Assembly: GCA_965222975.1 (NCBI GenBank)
Contig: CBDCVJ010000047.1
Span: 1-64,000, forward strand
DNA length: 64,000 bases
Source of the DNA: UBA6168 sp965222975
GTDB lineage: Bacteria; Bacteroidota; Bacteroidia; Chitinophagales; Saprospiraceae
Direction of reading: 5' to 3'
Shown in pieces: positions 1-8,318 of this stretch. The notes under the pieces were generated by a model. The model was not told the origin of the DNA. It did not search any database and saw nothing but the letters and a program-made list of their open reading frames with translations. The first letter of the stretch is position 1; each line of letters begins with the position of its first letter. A program made the position numbers and the translations under genes.

Positions 1-1004
1 AGTTCGTCGAGGTTGTAGCCGAGGGCCAGTTTAGCAGCGATTTTGGCAATCGGATAACCCGTAGCTTTACTGGCCAAGGCGGAAGAACGGCTCACTCGCG
101 GATTGATCTCAATGACAATGAGTTCTTCCGTGTCGGGATTCATAGCAAATTGGATATTGCAGCCGCCAGCAAAATTGCCTAAGGAACGCATGGCTTGAAT
201 AGCCTCGTCGCGCATCCTTTGATAAGCAGTATCACTCAAGGTCATGGCGGGTGCGACGGTAATACTATCACCCGTATGAATGCCCATGGGGTCGAGGTTT
301 TCGACCACACAAATGATGACCACATTATCTGCGCTGTCCCGAAGCAGTTCTAGTTCATATTCTTTCCAGCCCAGCACCGCTTTGTCAATCAGCACCTCGT
401 GAGTCGGTGACATATTCAACCCATGGCGGAGCAGTTCGTCATAATCTTCTTCTTTATGCACAAAAGCTGCTCCTGTTCCTCCCAATGTGTAGGAAGGCCG
501 GATCACCAATGGAAACCCAATTTCCTGTGCCGCTTCTTTTCCTTCCAAAAATGAATTGGCGATTTTAGAAGGTGCAACGCCCAACCCTTGGTTAATCATA
601 TGGAGGCGGAAAGCTTCACGGTTCTCTGTCAACTCTATGGCGTCAAGGTCAACGCCGATCAATCTGACATTGTACTTTTCCCAAATTCCCAGTTTACCAG
701 CTTCGATAGCAAGGTTGAGAGCCGTTTGTCCGCCCATAGTGGGCAGAACGGCGTCTATCTTTTGTTCTTGTAAAACCTGTTCGATGCTATCAGTAGTTAG
801 AGGGAGCAGGTAAACGTGGTCGGCGGTCATAGGGTCGGTCATGATAGTCGCCGGGTTCGAATTGATGAGGGAAACTTCTATCCCCTCTTCCCGCAACGAG
901 CGGCTGGCCTGTGTGCCAGAATAATCAAATTCGCAAGCTTGACCAATAACAATAGGACCAGAACCGATAATGAGGACAGATTTGATGGAAGTGTCTTTAG
1001 GCAT
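1..1004 (-). CDS. carB: Carbamoyl-phosphate synthase large subunit, N-terminal part (cut by window edge)
   Basis: Reading leftward from ATG at 1004-1002 gives a protein starting MPKDTSIKSVLIIGSGPIVI, followed by GQACEFDYSGTQA and, further on, PTMGGQTALN. These are hallmarks of the first half of CarB, which makes carbamoyl phosphate from glutamine-derived ammonia, bicarbonate and two ATP for pyrimidine and arginine synthesis. The ATP-grasp segment follows (GFPLVIRPSYTLGGTG; EINPRVSRSSALASKATGYP), and the frame is still open at base 1, so about 334 of the usual roughly 940-1,080 residues are present. The gene stands alone at this end, divergent from the secreted-protein gene at 1664. Its leader carries a promoter-like site and a terminator-like hairpin, listed separately. 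Very sure of the family. Confidence 0.95.
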   Translation of the reverse strand, partial: MPKDTSIKSVLIIGSGPIVIGQACEFDYSGTQASRSLREEGIEVSLINSNPATIMTDPMTADHVYLLPLTTDSIEQVLQEQKIDAVLPTMGGQTALNLAIEAGKLGIWEKYNVRLIGVDLDAIELTENREAFRLHMINQGLGVAPSKIANSFLEGKEAAQEIGFPLVIRPSYTLGGTGAAFVHKEEDYDELLRHGLNMSPTHEVLIDKAVLGWKEYELELLRDSADNVVIICVVENLDPMGIHTGDSITVAPAMTLSDTAYQRMRDEAIQAMRSLGNFAGGCNIQFAMNPDTEELIVIEINPRVSRSSALASKATGYPIAKIAAKLALGYNLDE

Positions 1005-1110
1005 TTTTTGTTGCAACGGCAGTTGGCAGTTGGTTGTTGGCAGTCGCTGTGGTGGGAGGGAAAAAATGCTGCACAAACCCTGCTGCTTTCCAAGCCAGTT
1101 TATTTTGCTC

Positions 1111-1148
1111 AAAAAAAGACTTCCAAAGCACTGTAAGCTTGGGAAGTC
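1111..1148 (-). terminator. Terminator-like hairpin in the carB leader (possible attenuator)
   Basis: On the minus strand a 12-bp stem (GACTTCCCAAGC with GCTTTGGAAGTC, one mismatch) closes a 7-base loop and is followed by seven T. This has the form of an intrinsic terminator, but it lies upstream of carB on the carB strand and no minus-strand gene precedes it, since the next gene at 1664 points away. It therefore looks like a leader terminator. The word GCTTGG just downstream (minus strand, about 1094-1089) could pair with the CCAAGC of the first stem arm as an alternative fold. Attenuation is inference. Confidence 0.55.
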
Positions 1149-1171
1149 TCTTCGTGTTGTTTTTCGGGGCG

Positions 1172-1202
1172 TAAAGGTATGGGTTCTAAATGGACTGGCA
1201 AA
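1172..1202 (-). promoter_or_regulatory. Candidate Bacteroidota promoter for carB
   Basis: On the minus strand TTTG (1202-1199) is separated by 19 bases from TACCTTTA (1179-1172), close to the Bacteroidota TTTG-N19-21-TAnnTTTG promoter. A start about 7 bases further on would give a leader of about 160 bases containing the hairpin at 1148-1111. It rests on motif and spacing only. Confidence 0.45.
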
Positions 1203-1204
1203 AG

Positions 1205-1663
1205 GAATTTTCAGCTGGAGGAAGTGTTAAATTTAAAGGTGTGGAAAAAATAGTGACCCAAAAATTTTTTTATTCCGTTTTTTTTTTTTTCAACTTCGCC
1301 TTGCCGTTGCGGCACAGGGGATATTCCCTGAAAGCAGCAGCTCTTGAATCCCGGTTGCCATGAAGCTCCCTAATCATGCCTTTCTTGTTTTTTCTTTCCT
1401 TTTTTATTCGATAAAAATACATGACAAAGCTTGGCCAATGGCCAGCAGGTAATTATTGTTTTTTCGTAACTGTTCAGCATAGAGAGAGAAAGAAGAAAAA
1501 ATGAAATTTTTTCTTCTTTCTCTCTCCTGAGGGCGGTTGTTTTTTCTTTTCAGTTATCATGAAAAAATGTAAGGCCGACGAGGCTATATTAATATTAAAT
1601 AGATTATTATTTTCCTGTGTTCATGATTAATCACTAATATTGTTCACCTTTAAAAACAACGTC
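1205..1663. other. Gene-free divergent region between carB and the secreted-protein gene
   Basis: There is no convincing coding frame here. The stretch holds a run of 14 T near 1277-1290, the long purine/pyrimidine hairpin at 1482-1526 and AT-rich sequence before the start at 1664. An upstream in-frame TTG at 1640 would extend the 1664 gene by eight residues, but it puts a charged stretch before the signal peptide and is not preferred. Confidence 0.5.
1467..1556. repeat. Hairpin element with a perfect 21-bp inverted repeat, beginning TAACTGTTCAGCA
   Basis: Bases 1482-1502 (purine-rich) and 1506-1526 (pyrimidine-rich) are perfect reverse complements around a GAA loop. The element opens with TAACTGTTCAGCA (1467-1479) and closes with GGTTGTTTTTT...CAGTTA. 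The same opening word and GGTTGTTTTTT occur together in the inverted repeat at 29297-29370, which suggests a small dispersed repeat. A short T run follows at 1540-1545, so a terminator or RNA structure is also possible. Confidence 0.55.
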
Positions 1664-4600
1664 ATGAAACAAAATTCTCTCATTCACGCCCTTTTTGCAA
1701 AAATGGGAAAAAACACATGCCATTCTCTAGTTCTTTACAAAGCTGTTTTTCTCTTCCTGCTCTATTTATTTGGAAATGCTCCCGATGCCAAAGCCCAACC
1801 ATTTTGCGATGACAAGGAAATGTTCGTTTACTCCAATCCTGTCACCTCCCCCGATTGCTACCGGGAAGACCTCTCCGTTTATTTTAGTCAAATAAACCAT
1901 ACTGACCTAAACTTTCAGGCCAGGGAACTCATCGTTGAATTAACCATAACCGGGGACGGTTTCTTTGATGGCAATTCGTATGAGTTGGTTGGGTATGCCC
2001 AAACACCCGTTGGCACCGAACCAGATTTCTTCTTTTCGGCCGATAAGAAAACATTTACATTTCAGTTGACCTGTTTGGATGGAAACGACAACCTGTTTAC
2101 AGTTGATTATGGCGACCAGAACAACCCTTTGTTCAAACTCTCCCTAATCGTTGAAGAAGGGGAAATTGTTCAGGTTACGCCAACCGTCCATGAAGGAAGA
2201 AACTCAGCAGGTTGCCAAAATAGCTCAAATTGTGAATTTGATGCTTATGGCGCTTCTGTTGGAAAGCCCCCTGTTTCCGCTTGTTCATCTATGATTACAG
2301 CTTTTTTGGATGGCATGCCCACGGGCAATGTTGACCCGCATGAAGAAGTACCCTTGGTCTTAAAGCTGTATAACCATGACCCCCAAAACAGTGTAATACT
2401 CAATGGGGCCAGTTTCCAGCTTACTGTCCATGACATACATGGAACATTGCCGAAACCCGTTTTTGCACCCTATGTACCAGGCACCGATCCCCCTCCTTTT
2501 GAAGGAGGTGCCGATCCTGTCTATACATTTGTGATTGAATCGCTTGTGATACCGAAAGCCACGCCACTTCCTTCGGGAGCGTATGACCCTGGTTGCGTAT
2601 CAATCTTGGCGGCTTCTATCCTTCCACCTGAAGGACTTGCCAACCTATATGGGGAGGCAGGTATAACAGTGGATTATATAACACTTGATATCGGTGGGAC
2701 CTGTTGCTCGGTGGACGCATCTTCTTCAGGAGGGAGTATTGTATTCCCCGGCATTTTTGAATGCGATCCTGCTTTCAACAACAGTGTCAACTTCAGCATA
2801 GACCAAGTGACCATGCTCGATCCTTGCGAAGTGGGCTTTGAGGTGAGCATCAATACAGCAAACCCCATTGATGTAACCCACCTCTTGTTCGATATAGGTG
2901 TGCCCACATCCGGGGATTTGATGTTGGACAGGATCATTCCCGGCCCTTCTGGGATATGGTGCGGAGGAATACCATTTGATTGCCCAGGCACCCCTTTCAA
3001 TTCCAACTGTATGCAATGCACCACCGATCAGGTGATTTTGGAGTACAACGCCCTTCCAAACGATTGGCGTACAGTTCAACAAGGTGTGCTGTTCACAGTG
3101 GTGCTAAGTGGCCTTAACGGGTGCATGGAGGGGATAACATTGAACCAAGCGGCCATACAGCCCCTCAACAGTGCTGCACCGTGCATCCCACAAGTGAGCA
3201 TAGACCCCAATCTGGAAAACACTATTTGCAATGGGTGCAATCTGTGTGCTGATGTGTTCATTGAGTTATCAGATTACCAGGTTTACGAACAACTGCCCGG
3301 CACTTTAAATCCATGTGAAGCAGGGTTCTCGGTTTACCTCAACGCAGCCACGGCTTCCTCCGACACCTATACCCAGATAGATGTTGGCTTGGTCTACCAG
3401 GCTTCCGGTAATCCTACCATTACAGTCACCCCCAACCCTGATTTGTGCCCGCCCCAATCCACCACAAACTGTGTTACAGTTACCGGGAACACGATCGAAT
3501 TTACATGGACTTATGACCCTTCACAACCGGTCCAAACAGTTGACCCCCATCTTAGGGTAATAGATGTTGTCATCTCAGGAGTAAATGATGAATGTGTGAC
3601 GGATGCCATGTTCACCAATTTTACAGAAGTCACTATTCAGAGTGGTATAAGTATGACAACCTGTAACCCAAGGGAACTTTCCCCCAATGACCCGGTCGCA
3701 GAAGGGACTGTGTGCGTCAGCTGTATTCCCGTCAACATCAGCGGGAACATCGCTAAGGAAAATGGGGATGAGGTTTATGTGCAGGCAAGCGCCGATTCGG
3801 GCATTAAGATCTCATCTGCCACTTACTCAGAAAATGTCCCAACAGATGGCGGGGGATCTGACTGCGAAAGCGGCAATGGCGACTATTCAAATGATTTGTG
3901 CAATACCTCTGGGGAGGATTACTCTATAGTCCCGAATAAAGACGACGACGACTTGAATGGGGTGACGACATATGATCTTGTTTTAATCCAAAAACATATA
4001 TTGAATGTGGAGCTTTTGGATTCACCTTACAAACTGATAGCTGCCGATGCCAATAGAAGTAATACCGTTACAACTTTTGATCTTGTCCAGATTCGGCAAC
4101 TAATTTTATATGTTATTACAAAGTTTCCTTCCAATACCTCATGGCGTTTCGTACCTAAAAGCTATACATTTCCCAACCCGTCAAATCCTTGGCAGGACAT
4201 TTTTCCAGAGGTTATCAACCTCAACAATGTGACAACTGATATCACCAACCAAGACTTTGTGGCCATCAAGGTCGGCGATGTCAACCTGAGCGCCGACTGT
4301 GGCGGGGGAATGAATTTTCAGGGAGGAGCAGGAGCAAATGACCGACAGGCACCTGTCAGCGTCCTGCTCAATACCCCGGCAGACATAAAAGTGAGCAACG
4401 TGTTCGAGGTGGAGCTCACCGCAGTATCCCAAACACCGCTAACGGCTTGGCAAATGGGGCTTCACTTCGACCCGGCCTACTTATTATTGGAAGAAGTGGA
4501 GGAAGCAGACATCGAAGGGGTGGATAGTAGGTACTTCGGTCTCACGGAAAAGGAAAACGGGAAGGTCAGGGCACTGTGGTATTCCCCTACCGCTGAAGTG

Positions 4601-5050
4601 TTGGATTTCGACGGGACGTCTCGCTTTGCCAAGTTGAGGTTCAGAGCATTGCGTCCGTTCAACAACCTGAGGGATCTGATGCACATTGACCAAGAAGTGC
4701 TGCAAACCGTGGCTTACTCCGAAAACGGCACTCCATATTCTATGCAATTGTCATTTTCAAGTGACAGCGAAAGCAGCGGTTTTGAATACAACCAGCCCAT
4801 AATTGCCTACCCAGCTCAAAACCCGTTCAAACACAGGCTTGCCCTGATGGTTGAAGTGCCTCTCGAAATGGCCTTGAGGGTCAAGGTGTTAGATATGTCC
4901 GGCAAGCAGGTGACCAAATGGGAAGGGGTTGCTCGGAAGGGCGTCAACGAGGTCGCCTTCCGGGAGGCGGGGAAATGGCAGGACGGGCTTTACACCTGGC
5001 AGGTCGTTTCCAAAAGCGGTGTGGTGACCGGGCAGGTGGTCAAGCAGTGA
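1664..5050 (+). CDS. Secreted T9SS protein with dockerin-like and cohesin-like domains
   Basis: The 1,128-residue protein starts at ATG 1664 with a signal peptide (hydrophobic FLFLLYLFGN, ending DAKAQ). About 650 residues of Cys-rich beta-type sequence follow, including two repeats opening PCEVGF and PCEAGF. Residues about 760-815 hold two EF-hand-like dockerin type I loops (DDDDLNGVTTYDLVLIQ and DANRSNTVTTFDLVQIR). A cohesin-like fold comes next (about 895-1010; VSVLLNTPADIKVSN, WQMGLHFDP). Residues about 1043-1128 form a type A T9SS sorting domain (LRVKVLDMSGKQV ... GLYTWQVVSKSG). It is probably exported across the outer membrane and anchored or released. The dockerin-like loops likely bind calcium; in Saprospiria such pairs occur in secreted proteins outside cellulosomes. 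No catalytic domain is recognised, so its role is unknown. Confidence 0.85.
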   Translation: MKQNSLIHALFAKMGKNTCHSLVLYKAVFLFLLYLFGNAPDAKAQPFCDDKEMFVYSNPVTSPDCYREDLSVYFSQINHTDLNFQARELIVELTITGDGFFDGNSYELVGYAQTPVGTEPDFFFSADKKTFTFQLTCLDGNDNLFTVDYGDQNNPLFKLSLIVEEGEIVQVTPTVHEGRNSAGCQNSSNCEFDAYGASVGKPPVSACSSMITAFLDGMPTGNVDPHEEVPLVLKLYNHDPQNSVILNGASFQLTVHDIHGTLPKPVFAPYVPGTDPPPFEGGADPVYTFVIESLVIPKATPLPSGAYDPGCVSILAASILPPEGLANLYGEAGITVDYITLDIGGTCCSVDASSSGGSIVFPGIFECDPAFNNSVNFSIDQVTMLDPCEVGFEVSINTANPIDVTHLLFDIGVPTSGDLMLDRIIPGPSGIWCGGIPFDCPGTPFNSNCMQCTTDQVILEYNALPNDWRTVQQGVLFTVVLSGLNGCMEGITLNQAAIQPLNSAAPCIPQVSIDPNLENTICNGCNLCADVFIELSDYQVYEQLPGTLNPCEAGFSVYLNAATASSDTYTQIDVGLVYQASGNPTITVTPNPDLCPPQSTTNCVTVTGNTIEFTWTYDPSQPVQTVDPHLRVIDVVISGVNDECVTDAMFTNFTEVTIQSGISMTTCNPRELSPNDPVAEGTVCVSCIPVNISGNIAKENGDEVYVQASADSGIKISSATYSENVPTDGGGSDCESGNGDYSNDLCNTSGEDYSIVPNKDDDDLNGVTTYDLVLIQKHILNVELLDSPYKLIAADANRSNTVTTFDLVQIRQLILYVITKFPSNTSWRFVPKSYTFPNPSNPWQDIFPEVINLNNVTTDITNQDFVAIKVGDVNLSADCGGGMNFQGGAGANDRQAPVSVLLNTPADIKVSNVFEVELTAVSQTPLTAWQMGLHFDPAYLLLEEVEEADIEGVDSRYFGLTEKENGKVRALWYSPTAEVLDFDGTSRFAKLRFRALRPFNNLRDLMHIDQEVLQTVAYSENGTPYSMQLSFSSDSESSGFEYNQPIIAYPAQNPFKHRLALMVEVPLEMALRVKVLDMSGKQVTKWEGVARKGVNEVAFREAGKWQDGLYTWQVVSKSGVVTGQVVKQ

Positions 5051-5055
5051 GCCTT

Positions 5056-5136
5056 GTTTTTTCAACGCAAGGACGCAAGGGGCGCAAGGACACGCAAAGA
5101 CTGGCCTCTTCCCTTGTGTCCTTGTGTTGAAAAAAC
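5056..5136 (+). terminator. Long inverted repeat acting as probable terminator
   Basis: The arms 5057-5081 and 5111-5135 pair over 25 bases, with two G-U-type differences, and the arms are built from the word CGCAAGG. The outer bases are T6 and A6, so the transcript ends of either strand could form a terminator. The only gene needing one here is the upstream plus-strand gene. Similar CGCAAGG-type words are common between genes in Bacteroidota. Confidence 0.6.
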
Positions 5137-5178
5137 ACACTTTTTGAACCAATTACAATAAAAATCAACACAATTCCC

Positions 5179-8100
5179 ATGCGACTTACACTTGTTTTTT
5201 TCCTTTTAACTTTCTTTCAATGTTCACAAGCCGCGATCATTTATGTGGATGCAAACGCAACCATCGGCAACCAGGACGGCACCTCCTGGGCCGATGCCTA
5301 CACTGACCTTCAAGATGCGCTGGTCACAGCGGAGTACGGCGACGAGATATGGGTAGCGGCAGGGGTTTACCATCCAACCCCGCTGGTCAACCGCAGCATC
5401 TCGTTTGTGCTGAAAAACGGCGTGGGCATGTACGGGGGGTTCATGGGTTTTGAAACAAATCTGTCCGAAAGGAACCCAGCGGCGAACAAGGCCGTATTGA
5501 GTGGCGATATCGGGGTGCAAGGGGACAGCACCGACAACTCTTACTCGGTGGTGCTGGTCACGGAAGCCGATTCCACTACCGTGTTGGACGGCTTCACCAT
5601 TGTCCGAGGCAATGCCGACAGTTCATCGGGGCTTTCCTCTTCCCAACGGAAAAGCGGGGGGGGGCTTTATTTTTCCCCGTTGGCCGGAATCGGGGAAATA
5701 CGTTTAAAAATCCTGAACTGTGTATTTGAGTCGAATTTTGCGAAATCTTTCGGCGGGGCAGTCTATATGAAAAGCAACAGCGATGCATCCGTGACACCAT
5801 ATTTTTATTCTTGCACGTTTTTTAATAATAATTCCAATAACGGCGGTGGGGTATATAAATCTGGTGCCAGTTTGGAATTCGATATGCATTTCGTTAAGTG
5901 CAACTTCGAAGATAATTTTGCCTCTAATGGTGGAGGTTTTTATTATGATAATAATTATGGGAATAAAAATATAATTATTGATGAATGCCGTTTTGAAAAG
6001 AATAACTGTTTATTGTCAGGGGGGGGGATTTATCAAGAAGTGCTTAATGTTTTTTCGAAAATATTGATAAGCAATTCAAATTTTAGAGGAAATTTCACTT
6101 TAAATTTTAATGGCTCTGGCCTAGCAATAGCATGTCTAAACTTTTCACCAGCAAACTCATTAAGTTTATATAAGTGTTCCTTTACTGAACACAACGGAAT
6201 CGGAACGGCAATAATAACTTTGTTTGACTGTGTGGCGGAAGTTGAAAGCTGTAAATTTATTAAAAACCATTTACATGCAAACACTTGTTTTGAATATGGT
6301 TTTATCCTAAATAGCAACAACGTTTTTTTAATATCAAATAACGTGTTTGCTAGGAATGAAGCAATCGGTTCAGGAGGGGTAGGTTTTTCTTCATTAGATG
6401 TAAAATTTATTAATTGCACACTTATTCAAAACAAAGGAGAAAATAGTATCATCAGTAGTCCTTTTGTTAGCAATAATTTATATGAACTAAATAACTCTAT
6501 AATATGCAAAAATACTGTTAATCATTCAGGTTTTTTCTTGGATTCAAATGGAGGAACATCAAATGACACTTTAGCAATTTCAAATACATTGCTAGATCAT
6601 CTTGCATGCACCTCCCTCTCGGACGGTTCAGTCACTTGCGGCCCCGGCAACCTCTACAACCTCGACCCCCTCTTCCTCGACACGGCAGCGGGCGACTTCC
6701 GCCTCCACCCCTGCTCCCCCGCCCGCAACGCCGGGGACAACACCTTCATCAACCAGCTCGGCACCTCCACCGACATAAACGGCGACCCCCGCATCCAAGA
6801 GGGCACCGTGGACATGGGCGCCTACGAGATACCCGCCTTCGGCGCACTCTTGGGCGGCACCTCGCCCGCCGACTGCCACGGCGAGAGCACAGGGGCGGCC
6901 ACCCTCAGCGTGCAGTCGGGCTGCGGGCCATTCACCGTCACCTTCGGCGGGGCATCCACCTTCACCGATTCCATGCCCTACGTGCTGGACGGCCTCCCCG
7001 CCGGCACCCTGGACATCACCGTCAACGATTCGGAAGGGCGCTCGGAGGACATCCAAGTGACCATCGGCCAGCCGCCCCTGCTGGAGGCCTCGGCGTCGGC
7101 CACACCCGTTGACTGTGGGGAAAGCACCCACGGCACCGCCACCGCCAGCATCACTGGTGGCACACCAGGTATGGGCGGCAGTTATGACATCCAATGGAGC
7201 AACGGCACGGGCGGCCCAACGGCCAGCTTGCCTTCGGGTGGTCATACCCTACAGGTAACCGATTCGCTGGGCTGCGTGGCCGTGGATTCGTTCACCGTGG
7301 AGGCCGTCGGCCAATTGGCGGTCGCTGCCGACAGCACGGGCATCTCCTGCCATCCCGCCGACGGCAACGGCGGTGACGGCACGGCCACCGCCTCCCCCAA
7401 CGGCCTCGCCCCGTACACCTGGCTCTGGCAGGACGGCCAAACCACCGAAACCATTGCCATGCTCCAGGCAGGCACTTACTCTGCTACCGTCACGGATGCA
7501 CTCGGCTGCACGGGCACGGCCACTATCACGCTGACGGCGCCCGATTCCATTGCCCTTTCCATAGAAGCTACTGACATCCTTTGCCAAGGTGCAGAGGACG
7601 GCTTTGCAAGCGTATCGGCCTACGGCGGCACCATGCCCTATTCTTTCCTGTGGCAGAACGGGGCAACGGATTCGCTGCTCATCGGTATCGGTAGCGGCCA
7701 ATATGCCCTCACCCTGACCGACGGCAACGGCTGTACTTCATCGGGCAGCATCGAGGTTTTTGAAAACACGCTGGTGGAACTGGACACCATGATCCAGCAC
7801 GCCACAGGAGCTATGGAAACAGACGGTGCCATCTTCACCGACAACCCACAAGGCGGCATCCCGCCATACACCTACCTCTGGGAAACGGGCGACACCACGG
7901 CCTCCATCGGAAACATCCCGCCCTACAGCTATGAACTCACGGTGACGGATTCGCTGGGCTGTGAGACCGTTTTTACTTTCCTCGTTGATTTTGAAGTGGC
8001 GACGTCCGAGGCATTAAAGGGGGTTTCTATCAGCGCTTGGCCCGTGCCCGCCCGTGCCGGGCAGGTGTGCTGGCTGCGGTTGGAAAGTCAAAAGCAGGAG

Positions 8101-8277
8101 GTGCTGCAATTACGGTTGGTGGATGCCACGGGCAGGGTGCTGCAGAAAGGGGAAATGGGCTTAAATGCCGGAGAGCTGCTCCACCACTTTACTGCCCCAA
8201 CTGTTGCAGGGCATTACTGGCTGGTGGCAGAAAGCACCGAAGGCGGAAGAGCGGTGCTAAAACTGGTGATCCTGTAA
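5179..8277 (+). CDS. Secreted beta-helix / SprB-repeat surface protein with T9SS type A domain
   Basis: The protein has 1,032 residues. A signal peptide (MRLTLVFFLLTFFQCSQA) precedes a right-handed parallel beta-helix (about 20-500; YVDANATIGNQDGTSWADAY, then repeated SGGG and NNVF turns). A choice-of-anchor-like segment follows (about 515-555; HPCSPARNAGDN ... DINGDPRIQEGTVDMGAYE). About four to five SprB-like repeats come next (about 560-925; CHGESTGAATLSV, LQAGTYSATVTDALGC), and then a T9SS sorting domain (about 950-1032; LRLVDATGRVLQKGEM). Such proteins sit on the surface as adhesins or polysaccharide-binding factors; SprB repeats are known from gliding adhesins. Composition is a mosaic: about 5700-6600 is strongly AT-rich and Asn-rich while both flanks are GC-rich. 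Two G9 tracts (5656-5664, 6019-6027) lie in the helix part. Confidence 0.88.
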   Translation: MRLTLVFFLLTFFQCSQAAIIYVDANATIGNQDGTSWADAYTDLQDALVTAEYGDEIWVAAGVYHPTPLVNRSISFVLKNGVGMYGGFMGFETNLSERNPAANKAVLSGDIGVQGDSTDNSYSVVLVTEADSTTVLDGFTIVRGNADSSSGLSSSQRKSGGGLYFSPLAGIGEIRLKILNCVFESNFAKSFGGAVYMKSNSDASVTPYFYSCTFFNNNSNNGGGVYKSGASLEFDMHFVKCNFEDNFASNGGGFYYDNNYGNKNIIIDECRFEKNNCLLSGGGIYQEVLNVFSKILISNSNFRGNFTLNFNGSGLAIACLNFSPANSLSLYKCSFTEHNGIGTAIITLFDCVAEVESCKFIKNHLHANTCFEYGFILNSNNVFLISNNVFARNEAIGSGGVGFSSLDVKFINCTLIQNKGENSIISSPFVSNNLYELNNSIICKNTVNHSGFFLDSNGGTSNDTLAISNTLLDHLACTSLSDGSVTCGPGNLYNLDPLFLDTAAGDFRLHPCSPARNAGDNTFINQLGTSTDINGDPRIQEGTVDMGAYEIPAFGALLGGTSPADCHGESTGAATLSVQSGCGPFTVTFGGASTFTDSMPYVLDGLPAGTLDITVNDSEGRSEDIQVTIGQPPLLEASASATPVDCGESTHGTATASITGGTPGMGGSYDIQWSNGTGGPTASLPSGGHTLQVTDSLGCVAVDSFTVEAVGQLAVAADSTGISCHPADGNGGDGTATASPNGLAPYTWLWQDGQTTETIAMLQAGTYSATVTDALGCTGTATITLTAPDSIALSIEATDILCQGAEDGFASVSAYGGTMPYSFLWQNGATDSLLIGIGSGQYALTLTDGNGCTSSGSIEVFENTLVELDTMIQHATGAMETDGAIFTDNPQGGIPPYTYLWETGDTTASIGNIPPYSYELTVTDSLGCETVFTFLVDFEVATSEALKGVSISAWPVPARAGQVCWLRLESQKQEVLQLRLVDATGRVLQKGEMGLNAGELLHHFTAPTVAGHYWLVAESTEGGRAVLKLVIL

Positions 8278-8279
8278 TG

Positions 8280-8318
8280 AAATGTAGCGCGGAACTCCTG
8301 TTCCCCACTACATTTTTT
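8280..8318 (+). terminator. Terminator between convergent genes
   Basis: AAATGTAG pairs with CTACATTT and an inner GGAAC with GTTCC, and T6 follows the stem on the plus strand. It ends the secreted-protein gene and overlaps the last codons of the convergent M28 peptidase gene. Confidence 0.65.

Noticed and set aside
840..865. GGGTTCGAATTGATG resembling a tRNA T-loop
   Set aside because: It lies inside carB and no acceptor, D or anticodon arms can be drawn around it.
6606..7245. Open frames of 168 (plus) and 205 (minus) residues over the SprB-repeat part
   Set aside because: Their Arg/His/Gly- or Val/Gly/Ala-rich products come from the high GC of the real gene in the overlapping frame; the real frame has clear domains.
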